From Nymphaea colorata (taxonomy: Eukaryota; Streptophyta; Magnoliopsida; Nymphaeales; Nymphaeaceae): 64,000 nucleotides of DNA. Within the stretch, counting starts at the first letter, position 1. Each line of letters starts with the position of its first letter. The position numbers and the translations under genes are program-made. The notes under the pieces were generated by a model. It saw nothing but the letters and a program-made list of their open reading frames with translations, searched no databases and was not told the origin of the DNA. Shown one piece after another: positions 33,002-43,799 of the stretch. The stretch covers positions 7,593,205-7,657,204 of the forward strand of contig NC_045138.2 of assembly GCF_008831285.2 (NCBI RefSeq), in the 5' to 3' direction.

Positions 33002-33573
33002 GTATGCATACCTTTCTGGTTACCTTTCTTTTTTATTCCCATATATATGGAATTCTACTGGTATATTTGACAGTAGTTGGAGATTATGCTTGGCTTTGAA
33101 AAGCAGTTGGACTGATCCTTCTTTTTTTCTCCCGATATCATGTGTCACAGCCTGTGCAAACCTGTTCACTGATTCTCCTTAAAGTGTATGGACATGCAGC
33201 TATTTGGTTTAACAAGCATAATGCCTAATGGGCATAAAATATGTGTTTTCATTTATTTATTATATTTGGCTAATATTCAAATTATGAATGTAGATACATA
33301 TAAAAAACTTAGCTAATTAATCAAATTACATTTCGAATTAGATTGTATTTAAAAGTTAGATTTGGACCAGATTTGCATATGGCTTAAAAGTCATAAATCG
33401 GATTCGGATGGATTCGAATGTAGATTTTAAAATCAGATACAAATATGGTACAATATTTTTTTATCTGAATTCAAATCCAAGTCCGAATCCGAATATATGA
33501 ATATTCAAAAAATTAGATATGGTAAAAGGTATATCTGATCTGAATCTGATCCGTTGACATTCCTACCCTTATG

Positions 33574-34149
33574 GGCACTTGCGAACTTCTTCCAACATCA
33601 GTTCGATTGTTACAGATTGGTCTTTCTATTTATTTCTGAAAGATTTGCAAATGGGGGATGAAACAAAAGATCCCAATAACCTTCCCTCCACCATCTGGCT
33701 ATGTTCAATCGAACAGCTTTGAGGCCACTTGTGAGATATGTGGATAGCATAAACGTGAAATCTCACGTTCTCTCTCTCTTTCTTTATATATATATAAACA
33801 GGGAGAAAAAGGTGCACTCAGTATTGTACTCCAATACTGAATGTTGAAAATATCCATCATATTTTTCTCTTAATTGTCCATCATATTAGATTGAAAAATA
33901 CTGATTAGATGGCTGAGTGACTCAAAAAAACCAAAATCACCATTCAGTGTATATATATATTCCTATGACCCTTTGCCTCTTGTTGAAAGATAAATGATCT
34001 CTAGGATAATAATTTAGGGTATACTCCAATTTGTTTATTTTTGCTCAATCGTTATATGTAAGACATACATTTACGATTGTTAATTAATTTAGTCATTGAC
34101 CTTAGCCATAGTGAACCCAGATGCATGAATTTTCGTGCTCTAGTATGGC
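33574..34149. other. No gene seen
   Basis: AT-rich spacer with a short CT/TA microsatellite near 33773-33795 and no family resemblance. Confidence 0.6.
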
Positions 34150-35300
34150 TAATAACTAAAAGACCCTTAGTTTACCCTTAAAAAAACTTTTTGTAAAATG
34201 ACAAAAAAAAATGAAAAAATAAAGACTAGAAGATATTTTTAATAAATTACCAAAATATCCTTCCCTCTTTCACTGTTCTGTGTGCACAGTATACACAACT
34301 TTCTCTCATCAAAAAGTACCGACATTAACGGATGACAGTAAAAAAGATGGAGCATTTTGGCCATTTTGCAGGCATGCTCTCCTGCTCTCTCGGTTACTTC
34401 CGAACCCTCGACAAAAGTAGTTCTTTGTCTTTGTTCTATGTTCCAGCTGTAAATTCATTTGTTTTTTGAGCTGATCAATAAAAATAGGAGGCTAGTTTCG
34501 GTTTTAAGCTCATGAAGGGTCAACTTCCTATGCTACAAAAGAGGCACATCAATATACAAGTTGGAGCACCAAGAGACACCACCCTAAAGCACTCAAAATG
34601 AACATATGATATTATGGGGAGATGAAGAGAAGGGTGGGGACTTTGGTTCTCTTGGACAGCATATTGAAATACTCCTCTTACTCACCCTAAAAAAGAAGGA
34701 GGCACAACCTTCAGCAATTAGTTGGTTTTAGAATACTTCCAATGCATGGTGGAGTTTGTTTATGAATTAAGGATCTAACACTTGAAGGATCTAACACATA
34801 CTCCTTATATTCTTATATAGAGAAATTGCGCCCAGCAGGTTTATTTCATACTTTATTTCAGTTCATAGGCAAACCCACTTCTTCAAGACCTAAATATTAC
34901 AACTTTTGATCTACTTGAACATAAAAGATGTTAACCAGGGTCATCAAGATTGGGTGGAATGGGTCAATTCAAATAAAAATGGTAGGAAGGTGATGGAATA
35001 CCATGAATCTCGGCTTGGATATTATAAAGGGCCAAATGATGACATTAATTAAGTAACGAATCAAAAGCAGAAAAGCAAGATTTTGAGTATCATAAAAAAC
35101 ATGCAAAGCACATTAGAGGGAAACTCATTTTAATGCAACATTGACATTCTTGTAGATCATGGGGTTTTCACAATATTAATCAGACCTTATCAGCTTCATA
35201 TTTTTTTTGGGTAGCACTTATTCCAGCAAACAAACGAACAAGCAGCAGGGAATACAAGAGGCGACCATAAATACTTCACTTAAAACTATATACTAATAGT

Positions 35301-35301
<1 letters not shown>

Positions 35302-35350
<49 letters not shown>
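35302..35350. repeat. (CT)n microsatellite abutting the cystatin-like stop codon
   Basis: About 24 CT units end exactly where the minus-strand gene's stop codon begins (35351-35353). The paralogue at 60496-60558 has the same repeat. Confidence 0.95.
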
Positions 35351-35353
<3 letters not shown>

Positions 35354-35725
35354 ACCAAACACAGCCTCAAAAGACCGCAGGATGTTTGTCCCGTTCCTAT
35401 CCATGATGTGGGTAACGACGCCCTGGTAGACCTTGTAATAAAAGCTGGATACGTTCCTGGCCTCGATCAGAAACCGGCGAGTCTCCGCTCCAATTAGCTG
35501 AGAAGCCCAGATCTGCCCCTCCAACACCCTGACAAACACCAAGCCAGTGACGTTGCCTACAGCAAACTGGGCTTCCATGTTGAACTCAAGGGACGTGCTT
35601 GCGTCGGCGACATCCTGCCAGTGTCCCTGAGAAGACGGCAGGAAGGCAGCCATGGCCGTGTATGAGATGCTCCCAAGGAAGAGAAAGAGAAGAGCCGCCT
35701 GGATACAAGCTGGGTGCATGGCCAT
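35351..35725 (-). CDS. Secreted phytocystatin-like protein
   Basis: A 124-codon intron-less gene. Seen: signal peptide (1 to about 27, MAMHPACIQAALLFLFLGSI followed by a small-residue stretch), then GHWQDVADA (34-42), EAQFAV (51-56), a LVFVRVLEGQIW strand (62-73), QLIGAETRRFLIEA (76-89), FYYKVYQGVV (95-104) and a C-terminal NILRSFEAVF. The order W-x-x-x-x-D, EFAV-like helix, F-x-RV strand, Q-loop, Y-x-x-x-V strand is that of plant cystatins (cysteine-protease inhibitors). However, the inhibitory QxVxG loop is replaced by QLIGAE and the C-terminal PW pair is absent. Sequons at N58, N91 and N111 suggest a glycosylated secreted protein. It may no longer inhibit papain-like enzymes (inference). 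It is the only intact member of three in the window. Confidence 0.8.
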
Positions 35726-35777
35726 GGTTGATCTATTCTTGGCTTCTTTGCTTTCGTTGATCGGTTGAGGTGATCGA

Positions 35778-35785
35778 CTATATAT
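35778..35785 (-). promoter_or_regulatory. TATA box of the cystatin-like gene
   Basis: A TATATAG-type box on the minus strand about 53-60 bp before the start codon. The paralogue near 61028-61036 retains a similar TATATAAT. Confidence 0.55.
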
Positions 35786-36008
35786 TGGGGCAGTTCAGAA
35801 GGGTGCGTTGTACTCTTAGATGACCACGACATGTTGATCACTTTATGCTTTCCAATTCCAAGGGCTTCACAGATGACAAGCGCCAATCTATGGCTGCAAA
35901 ACCGTTGGATTGTTGGTCAACCAAAAATACATTCATGGAGTCAATTGGTGGGAATACCACTCGGCCGGAAAATTGGATGACTTCCTTGTTATATCCCATC
36001 CATTCTAT

Positions 36009-36040
<32 letters not shown>

Positions 36041-36042
36041 AA
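36009..36042. repeat. AT microsatellite
   Basis: A TA-rich tract interrupted by one G, corresponding to the longer (TA)n at 61243-61301. Confidence 0.9.
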
Positions 36043-36899
36043 AAACAAACTGACTGGATGTCCAATACAATATGATAAACAATTAAGAGGAAAAAAAAAA
36101 GTGATGAGTCTTTTTGTCATTTAGTATTAATTTTCATATTTTTTCTCTTTGTTTGTATCTCAACTATTCATATGTTTCAGATGAATGGCTCTCCTTAAAT
36201 ATTTGGGTAACTCTAGGTAGCTAGAGTCTGTTTTTGACTAATGGGTTTTTCCTTTTAGGAATCAAACTGAGCTATGTATAATGTTCACTCGTTGGACAAC
36301 AACTACTTATCTTGTGAAGATCAATTACATAGCGCTGAGTGCACACCTATGTGCACATAACAAATATAAACTCAAAAACCACAAAAAAAGAAAAAACAAA
36401 AAGCAGGTGGGGGCATTTTAATTTTTTTTATAAAAAAATATGTACATTTTAATCTCTTAATATTTTTAGAATTCCCTTGTTATCCTTCCAAAAGTCCATC
36501 TTTTTTAGTTTAACAAGGGTATTTTAATCATTAGTCATTACATGCTTCTGTGCATGCACGACGGTGTGCACCTAACCAGCTTCGAAGATGAATACCACGA
36601 TGGAGAAACTAAAACAAAAGATAGTATGAACTTTCCAAGCTCTACTGTCTGGCTGCTATGATAATAGATCTATGGGCCACACTGGTCGATGAGAAGGTGA
36701 TTGAATGCAAACTTATTTTTTTGGAGACAATCAGAATACAAGGCGTGAGGACTTTCTTTTTATGTTATTCTTATCCAACGTGAACTCTTCGAATCCTCGG
36801 TGAAAGCTGCACGTCATGAACGACTGATCTTTGAAATTATGCCTCATGGAAACTACTACATCGGTAAATTTACGTTGCAGATAATCAAAACCACTTTAG

Positions 36900-38700
36900 T
36901 TATTGCATAAAAGATCTGGTTTTTGTCCTAATGGTCTGGAACCTGCCAATATGGCATATAGAGGGTACGGCAATTTGTTAATAAGAAAAACAATGGTGAT
37001 GGGGAGCCTTCTGGTAATCCCCTGTTAGCGATTGTGGCTGCGGAGCAGTCATCAAGGGAAGAAAAGATCATGGAGGATATTCAAGTGCTTGAGGAAAATT
37101 GGGAGCCCCAAAATTATCATTCTGCAAGATGCGTGTCAGAAAATGGTGGAGCCGTTCCGATGGTCGGCTATAGGTTGCCTGGTAAGGTCGCCTGGTATGG
37201 TTTAGATTAACTACGAAGCAGTTTTCGTAAGCTTTCTTCCCAATGGTTGAACAGAGTCTTTCCTCGTTTCACCATTTTGGAATAAGGAAAGTTACTGATA
37301 AGAGTTCCAAATGAAGAACTAAATATCGTAACGCAACCTCGTTCCTGGTTCGTGCATCGAAAGTGCTTGATGGCCTCAAAATGGCTTCTGGGTGAGCAAG
37401 GGCCGGGCTGCCAGGAACACGATTCTCAGAATGAAGGTAAAGTAAACTGTAACTGAGAACCCAACAGAGATCAGACAAGCCTGCGATCAGTTCTTCTATG
37501 AGCTTCTAGCGTCAGAGGAGGGATTGGGGGGATTTTTCCAATTGCTTTAGAAGGTCTGATAGTGTCAACGGAGGAAAACTTTTTCCTTCTTCAACCTGCG
37601 TCCTTGGAAGAGGTGAGAAGAACTGTTTCTCATCTGACCCAGACAGTGCACCTGGATCAAATGGTTTTCCAACTACTTTCTACCAAGACAATGGCATTAT
37701 GTAGGCAAAGATCTTTTGGACATGATAAACTCCTTCCTTCAATCGGGCATGATTGTGAAAAAGCTTAACAAGGCCCACTTAGTGCCGATTCCTAAGAAGC
37801 AAGTGGCTTGCAAAGTTCAAGATTCCAGGTCAATCACATTATGCAACTCAACCTACAAATTCATATACAAACTATTAGACTTGAGAATGAAGTCTATACT
37901 TTCCCGGATCGTGGATCAAAGCCAGCGGCTTTCTTGCCTGGTAGAAGGCTGAGTGTCAATGTAATACTCACTCATGAGATTCTTGACTTCCTCAGCCAAT
38001 ATGCAAGCCCGACCTGCTACCTTAAAATTGATCAGGTGAACTTGTATGACAGGGCTAACTGGTCCTCCTTGCTTGATGCTCTTAAAGCTCTTGGATTCTC
38101 GGACACGTGGGTAGATAGATTATCAGCTTGTTTCTCCACGGCCTCAGTATCCATCGTGTTAATGGCTCTCATGTGGGTTCTTTGATATGAAAGGAGATGT
38201 GAGACAAGGGGATCATTTATCCCCATATTTATTTGTCGTTCTCATGGAGGCTTTTGCCCGTTTCCTCACGTATAAAGTATCCAGTGGAAAGCTAAAAACC
38301 CCTTATGTCTCTTTTCTTGGTCCCCACCCACCTAACCTTTCATATGTTGATGATGTTTTTATTCCATCTAAGATTGAGAAGGAATCACTTATGGAAACTC
38401 GGCAATGTATGGCTGATTTTGAAGGCAAGGTAGGGTTGAAGATTAATCAGGATAAATCGGGTGCCATCCTATTTCACGCAGACCAGCTTCAGAGTGATAT
38501 GATAATTTCCATTTTGAAATGGGAGAAGATCCCCTTGCCCTCCATTTATTTGGGTCTGCCCCTGTTCATTGGGAAGATGAACTACTCAATATATGGGCGC
38601 CTTTGATAATCAAGGTTGAAAACAGGTTAGCAGCTTGGAAAGCGAGAGTCATATTTCATATATGGGGAGACTCTGTCTTCTCAAGCACGTGAGGAGTCGG
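36900..38700 (+). pseudogene. L1-type LINE ORF2, 5' part (reverse transcriptase)
   Basis: From about 37620: a degenerate APGSNGFPTTF phrase, LNKAHLVPIPKKQVACKVQD with SITLCNSTYKFIYKLL, RLSVNVILTHEILDF, KALGFSDTWVDRLSACFSTASVSI, then the frame 38187-38606 with VRQGDHLSPYLFVVLMEAFAR, LSYVDDVFI (YVDD at 38343-38354), GLKINQDKSGAIL and PSIYLGLPLF. This is a nearly complete reverse transcriptase in pieces, with stops and frameshifts. The stretch 36900-37500 is probably its degraded upstream part. At about 38700, in the YGRLCLLKHV block, a Copia element interrupts it; the LINE resumes at about 42077. Confidence 0.88.
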
Positions 38701-38701
38701 G

Positions 38702-39049
38702 TCATAGGTTTCTGGATGACAGGGAAGAGGCATAAACTTTAGGTTTAAGGCAGCTGGTTTGGAACCTAGTGATCATATGGTGAGAGCGAGTGGTGGAAGA
38801 GGTCGGTGGTGGAATCGGGTCGGGAAGGGCAGTTGTAGCTAGGTCGGGGGATGGTGAAGGCAGGAGATCAGTGGCGGGAGTCAGATTAGGAAGACTAGTT
38901 GGTGGACATTGTGATGGAGATAAAGAGGGTGGTTGTGGGAGAATGATCGGTGATGCGGGAGTAGGTAAGGGAATATGTACTTGCACAATGGCTGTAGGAG
39001 GATCAGACGAATTGGTGATTGAGGTTAAAAGGAAAAACTCCTTCATCAA
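38702..39049 (-). pseudogene. Copia B integrase/reverse-transcriptase linker
   Basis: A proline- and serine-rich frame ending with SHHMITRFQTSCLKPKVYAS, the phrase that normally sits a few dozen residues before the reverse transcriptase (HxMxTRxKxGIxKPK). No reverse transcriptase follows. Confidence 0.8.
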
Positions 39050-39945
39050 AGATCACACTTCGATCCACCATGATTTTCTGAGTTTGTTTGTCATAGCACA
39101 AGTAACCTTTGTGTTGACTATTGTAGCCCAAGAAAGCACATTTGGCTGAGCGAAACTGTAATTTGTGAGCATTAGAAGGTCGAACACATGGGAAGCAAGC
39201 ACAACTAAAAATCTTCATAAATATGTAATCAGGTGGTCGTTCGAATAAAACATGATAGGGCGATTTCATTTTTACAATAGGAGAAGGCATACGATTAATT
39301 TGATAGACTGCTGCAGTGAAAGCAAAATCCCAAAGCTGTTGTGGGACACCGACATGAGCCAAAAGTGTGAGCCCAGTTTCCACTATATGTCTGTGTTTTC
39401 GTTCAACACTGCCATTTTGTTCATGAGTATGAGGACAGGAGATTCTATGTTCAATGTCTTGGTGTTTATATAAGAGTGCAGTGATCGATATTCTCCACCT
39501 CAATCGCTTTGGAAAGACTTAATTCTGCAACCAACTTGTTTTCAACTTCCTTTTGAAATGTTTGAAAAACAGGCATCACATCTGTTTTATTTCTGATAAT
39601 AAATATCCAAGTGTACCAAGAAAAAACATTCACAAAAGTAACATAATAACGATAACCATGTATTGAATCAACTGGGACAGGTCCCCAAACATAAGAAATA
39701 ATCAACTTAAGGGGTGCCTCTACTGTACTTTCAAATGAATGAAAAGGTAAGGTATGACTTTTTCCTAACTGACATGTTTCACAAACTTTATTAGAGCTTG
39801 AACGAAACATAGACAAACCAAACTTAGATAAAATATGACTAACTACTTTCATGCAGGGATGTTCCAACCAATGATGCAAAGTATCTATAGTGGCTCTTTC
39901 TCCTACTAAAGTCGTGGGTATGTATGACGTCTTTTGTAGCTCCAC
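39003..39945 (-). pseudogene. Copia B integrase
   Basis: Two frames: 39466-39945 with TLHHWLEHPCMKV, CETCQLGKSHTLPF and an ISYVWGPVPV block, and 39003-39503 with ISCPHTHEQNGSVERKHRHI, then SPYHVLFERPPDY and RSAKCAFLGYNSQHKGYLCYD. The first catalytic Asp (expected in the DVWGP phrase) is changed to Tyr (YVWGP), and the second (SDNG) is lost at the frame junction. Dead. Confidence 0.85.
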
Positions 39946-40275
39946 CTGATAAAGTCCACCTTTAGTTTTTCCTTGAAGAACTCACCCAGTCTTGCAATCC
40001 TTAACAAAACATTTGTCATTGTGAAACTCAAATATTGCATCATTATCTTTAGTAAACTGTTGGACCGAAAACAAGTTTTTTGAAATTGATGGCACATGTA
40101 AGATTTGATTCATACGAAAATCTGAATTTGCAGCCTTAAAGAAAGAATTTTCAATGGAAGATATGAACAAACCTATCCCATTGCCGATTTTTAGTTGATC
40201 TTTGCCTTTGTAGTCTAAATTTGTTGACAAGTTGTTTAAATCTGCGTTGACATGATGAGTTGTCCCAGAGTCTGG
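39906..40275 (-). pseudogene. Copia B protease and following region
   Basis: PDSGTTHHVNADLNNLS (around 40220-40262) is the aspartic protease active site, preceded by a stop where tryptophan is usual. It continues with LKIGNGIGL and QILHVPSISKNLFSVQQFTKDN, the typical region after Copia protease, across a frameshift. Confidence 0.8.
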
Positions 40276-40278
40276 ATA

Positions 40279-41237
40279 TCATGCACTATCTATCTCTTCG
40301 GAATAAACTATAGCAGCATTGACCTGTGGTGACTTGCCTTTCAGAAAACGATATTCTTTGCAATGCAGCGCACTGTGACCTGGTTGGCGGCATGCTTGAC
40401 AGATGGTGCGGTAGTTTGTAACCATATGACCTGGATTTCCACACCCGTGACAGACTACTGAACGACTTGCTCCAATTCGACCAGAATTCAGGTTTCTGTT
40501 TTCACGGCCATGTCGATTAAATGGCCTGTTTGAGTAAGCTCTGTTTACTTGTTGATTGCCATATGCAATATTAGCAATATGGACTTTGCCTGTTTCAGGT
40601 TCATTTGCTTCACATTGAGCTTCATGAATCAAGAGAAGACTAAGGAGTTCCTCGAGTTCAATTTGTTCAACTTTGGTGTTCAAATAAGTCCTCAAAGCTC
40701 CATACTCATGAGTTGGAAGACCAGCAAGAATGTAAGACATGAGATCGTCATTCTCTACTGGTTTACATGCCAATGCCAACTGATGTGCAATGCCTTTTAC
40801 TTTGTGAAAATAAGAGGCAATGGAGTCTATACCTTTTCTTATGGATTCAAGTCGAGCGCGAAGCCTTTGTATCCGGGAACGAGAGTGGGCTGCATACTTG
40901 CATCTCAAAGCACTCCATACTTCATGAGTCGTCTTCAATCCTACTATTTGACTATGTACAACATCTGTGAGGGAAGAAATAAGCCACCCAAGTAGCAGCT
41001 GATCCATCTTTTCCCATTCTATATATGCAGGATTTAGCGCTGCTTCCTTGTCTTTTCAGCAAGGAGAAATTTTGCAGGACACATATTTGTGCCATTAGCA
41101 TATCCCATCAATCCGTAGCTTTTGAGAAGGGGAATGAACTGAGATTCCCATAACAAATAATTGTCTCTAGATAGCTTCACTGCAAGGAAGTGTTGCAGGC
41201 TTGTTGGTGCTGGAAGAACTGAGAAAGTGCTGACCAC
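40279..41237 (-). pseudogene. Copia B gag and nucleocapsid
   Basis: Starts with SLQHFLAVKLSRDNYLLWES (41034-41237), continues after a shift with DQLLLGWLISSLTDVVHSQI, the UBN2-type block EVWSALRCKYAAHSRSRI, YILAGLPTHEYGAL, and two CCHC knuckles: CHGCGNPGHMVTNY, whose last Cys is replaced, and CQACRQPGHSALHC. It belongs to a different Copia gag type from that of element A. Confidence 0.88.
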
Positions 41238-41686
41238 CTATTGTATTGAAGACATTCCAGCATTGTTTTGAGTTGACATGATCGATATGAGTGAGAGTAA
41301 CAGCAATGTTTCAGCAGGAACAAGCCAACAAAAAGGAATACACCAAAAAGGGAGTGACGAAAAAAATTCACTAGTGGGCCGCCAAATCCCAAATTCCTGA
41401 ATAGAAATTGAAGAAACAGGGGAAAACAAGGTATTCAGCTTCAGCAGTCGCAGGGAACTTCACAGCAACAGGCAGTCCTTCTAAAATTCACAATTCTTCA
41501 ATGTCTGCTTCAAAAAATCTGAAAATTGGTGGAAATGTTCTTCAAAAGTAGACGATTTCAAAATGCCCATGTTCGACCTTCACAGCCGATGAAGTTGACA
41601 ATGCCAGCAAAAAAACAAAACACGACAGGTTTCAAGCAGGTGGGTGCTCTGTTCTGCGATTACTCAATGCAACCTGTTTGCCTGAA

Positions 41687-41698
41687 GCTCTGATACCA
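41687..41698 (-). promoter_or_regulatory. Primer-binding site of Copia B
   Basis: TGGTATCAGAGC on the minus strand, directly next to the LTR boundary. Confidence 0.85.
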
Positions 41699-41699
41699 T

Positions 41700-42076
41700 A
41701 ACAGAAACTATAAATTCTCGAGGTATAGAGAACAAAATTTTAGGCAAAAATGTTTAACATGGTTCAACTCTTGTAGAGTCAACATGCACGGCCAAAGGCT
41801 AATACTCTCTCAATCTCTCATCCATTACCGTGAGATTGAGAGGTTCTATTTATAGTGATTTTATAGTTTACAAGCTCTTTATCCACTAATTTTACATATG
41901 CAGATTTTGTAGGGATTGAGTTTCCCTTGAGCTGATCCTTTCCTTTGATGGTGGCTTGATCAGTATCTCCTTGATCTTCTCGTGTGATAGACATATCCAT
42001 ATCTCCTTGATCTTCTCGTGTGATAGACATATCCATATCTCCTTGATCTTCTCGTGTGATAGACATATCCTTAACA
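41700..42076 (-). repeat. 5' LTR of Copia B
   Basis: On the minus strand it starts TGTTAAGGATATG at 42076 and runs to about 41700 at the primer site. A TATA-like CTATAAATAG stretch lies near 41846-41855 (minus strand), fitting the promoter position. Most of the outer part is a three-unit minisatellite. Confidence 0.75.
41966..42070. repeat. 36-bp minisatellite in the U3 of Copia B
   Basis: Three near-perfect units of 36 bp sharing TCTCCTTGATCTTCTCGTGT. The repeat makes a short open frame (41818-42066, minus) encoding MSITREDQGDMD repeats, which is a side effect of the repeat. Confidence 0.93.
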
Positions 42077-43795
42077 CTGCGCTAGCATTTGTTTCCTTCC
42101 TTCAGTTGTCTATGCCAAACTCAATAGTAGGATGGCTGCCTTCCTTTGGGGTGATGTGGACCAAGGGACGAGGCCTTACTACATAGGCTGGGGGCCAAGT
42201 CTGCAAACTTGTTTAAGAAGGAGGAACATGTATGAAACTGATTGAGGAAGTTAATTTGTCCAAGTTAGCTATTTTTGCTCTTCATGTCTGTCAAATCCAA
42301 TGGATGGCCAAGGTTGATTGCCAATAAATTTCTTAAATGGAGAAGACTATGGACCACGCAGAAGAAAAATAGAGATTCCTGGTTCTTCACAAGCCCTGTA
42401 TGCGGCTGGAAACATATTTACAGCGTCACTAAATGGAGTTCTGGTGAGGGAATCATAAGCTTTTGGCAGGACAATTGGTCTAGTAGTTGCTTGATAAACC
42501 AACTCATTCTTTATGAAATTGGGATCTTGGAAATCTGGTTTCAGACTTATCGTGTCTAACATTATTCTCTCCCCTGACTTCAATGTTTTTCTTAGGTGTA
42601 TGAGAGTGGAAAGACATTGCATCAGTAACAAGGCTGACTGCTTATGCTTCAAAAATACCCTTGTTCAAGATCTAAACTCTCATGATATTTGGAAGCACAT
42701 CAGACGTAAAAGGCAACAGGAAAAATGGAGAGAATGAGTCTGGTATGCACAAACAAACCCACGTGCCCAATGCAATTTGGCATGCGAGGTAGATTTTCTG
42801 TTCTAGATAAGCTTCAATGAAAGGGCATCCAATTGGCCAATCACTGTTTTATCTGTAGAGAGGCTGAAGTATTTTTTGACCAGCTGCTGTTCCAATGTAA
42901 GTTTGCTGCCAAGAAATAGGACTTAGCAAGGAAAAAATTCCACAAGAGAAATCAGCTACATCACAATGTTGTTAGAAAAATAAAAATAAAAATGGTTCTA
43001 TGCTAGTTTCAAAAGGGGATGAGTTTGAAGGTGCTGGAATTTTTGTTTTGGGATGATTATATCATTTGGTCACTCAGAAATCCCATAGTTCATGAAAAGG
43101 AGGAATTTAACTTTAACATTGAGGTGCAGAAGATTTGGATATATAGTGAAGACAATTGGATTGCTGTGGCTTCTAAAGAATATGAACATATTTATCTTCG
43201 AATCTGGGCAAGGACGAGATGTTTGGCTGGCAGTTGGCCTTGCCTTCAGCCAAACTAAGTGTGCATTCAAATTGTTTCTCACAGCAACCCAAACAAAAAA
43301 ATTTGCTGCTTATGGTATGAAGAGACAATGAGAAGTTTTCTTTAGCAGTGGGTTACATAAGTTTGTTGGATATAACCTAACTCCAGAAATTGGCTTACTT
43401 CTCTGGACACTAAGATTTGTTGGAATGGAGCTGATCTCTTGGATTGTTCACAACTCCAACCAAAAGAGATGACTCAGTGGGCTGGGTGATTGTTTTGAAG
43501 GCAGAACGGTTTTTGCTTTAGAGTTTAGTATATTGTCTCCCTTATACCCCAAGGTTCATTTCTCATTTAAAGATCCTATGCCGGACATTGCAACAATCCT
43601 GCTCAAGGTGCTTTAAGGCTTTGTTTTGGTTTAGTTTTTTCCCTGGTGGAACTGGCCTCAATGTTCCTCTGTATAGCATTTTGGTTTTCTTTTTTCTTTT
43701 TTGTTGAGCAGATTTTGATTATTTAATTCAACTGGAGCGATACCTCCATTAGGATTGTTTCTTCTTCTTCTTCTCCATCTTGCAGCTTGCTAAAA
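42077..43795 (+). pseudogene. L1-type LINE ORF2, 3' part (post-RT and zf-RVT region)
   Basis: Resumes with FLPSVVYAKLNSRMAAFLWG and GTRPYYIGWGPSLQ, the partner of the block interrupted at 38700. It continues through degenerate zinc-finger/zf-RVT phrases such as SHDIWKHIRRKRQQEKW near 42670-42735. The end is near a CT-rich stretch and the A-rich run at 43793-43830. Heavily decayed. Confidence 0.75.
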
Positions 43796-43799
43796 AAAT

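Larger units (their letters stand above)
30817..33565. mobile_element. Non-autonomous hAT-like element with exon-like cargo
   Basis: Ends are inverted: TAGGGATGTCAACGGATC at the left and, reverse-complemented, TAGGAATGTCAACGGATC at the right. Flanks are CCCTTGTG (30809-30816) and CCCTTATG (33566-33573), an 8-bp target duplication with one change, as expected for hAT. Subterminal regions are packed with ATCCGAATC-type words on both sides (30905-31110 and 33360-33530). No transposase is visible in the 2749 bp. The middle holds several gene-like open stretches and a nested 198-bp MITE. Confidence 0.7.
34150..36850. repeat. Dispersed duplication, copy 1 (cystatin-like locus)
   Basis: Diverged but collinear with 58890-62035, including the 5' and 3' flanks of the cystatin-like gene. 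Shared landmarks: GGATCTAACACTTGAAGGATC near 34770/59488, the gene itself, the AT repeat near 36010/61243, and CATGAACG(A/C)CTGATCTTTG near 36817/61997. Confidence 0.93.
38700..42076 (-). mobile_element. Copia element B, truncated before reverse transcriptase, inserted in the LINE
   Basis: On the minus strand: 5' LTR (about 41700-42076), primer site (41687-41698), gag, nucleocapsid, protease and integrase, then an abrupt end in the integrase/reverse-transcriptase linker. Reverse transcriptase, RNase H and 3' LTR are absent, and LINE sequence continues directly at about 38700. Since LINE coding blocks on the two sides (GRLCLLKHV and FLPSVVYAKLN) are adjacent in intact elements, the 3' half of the Copia was lost after insertion, or the insertion was itself incomplete. 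Confidence 0.85.

Noticed and set aside
41818-42066. Open frame encoding repeats of SITREDQGDMD
   Set aside because: It is the reading of a 36-bp minisatellite inside an LTR; the repeat length is a multiple of three, which keeps the frame open.
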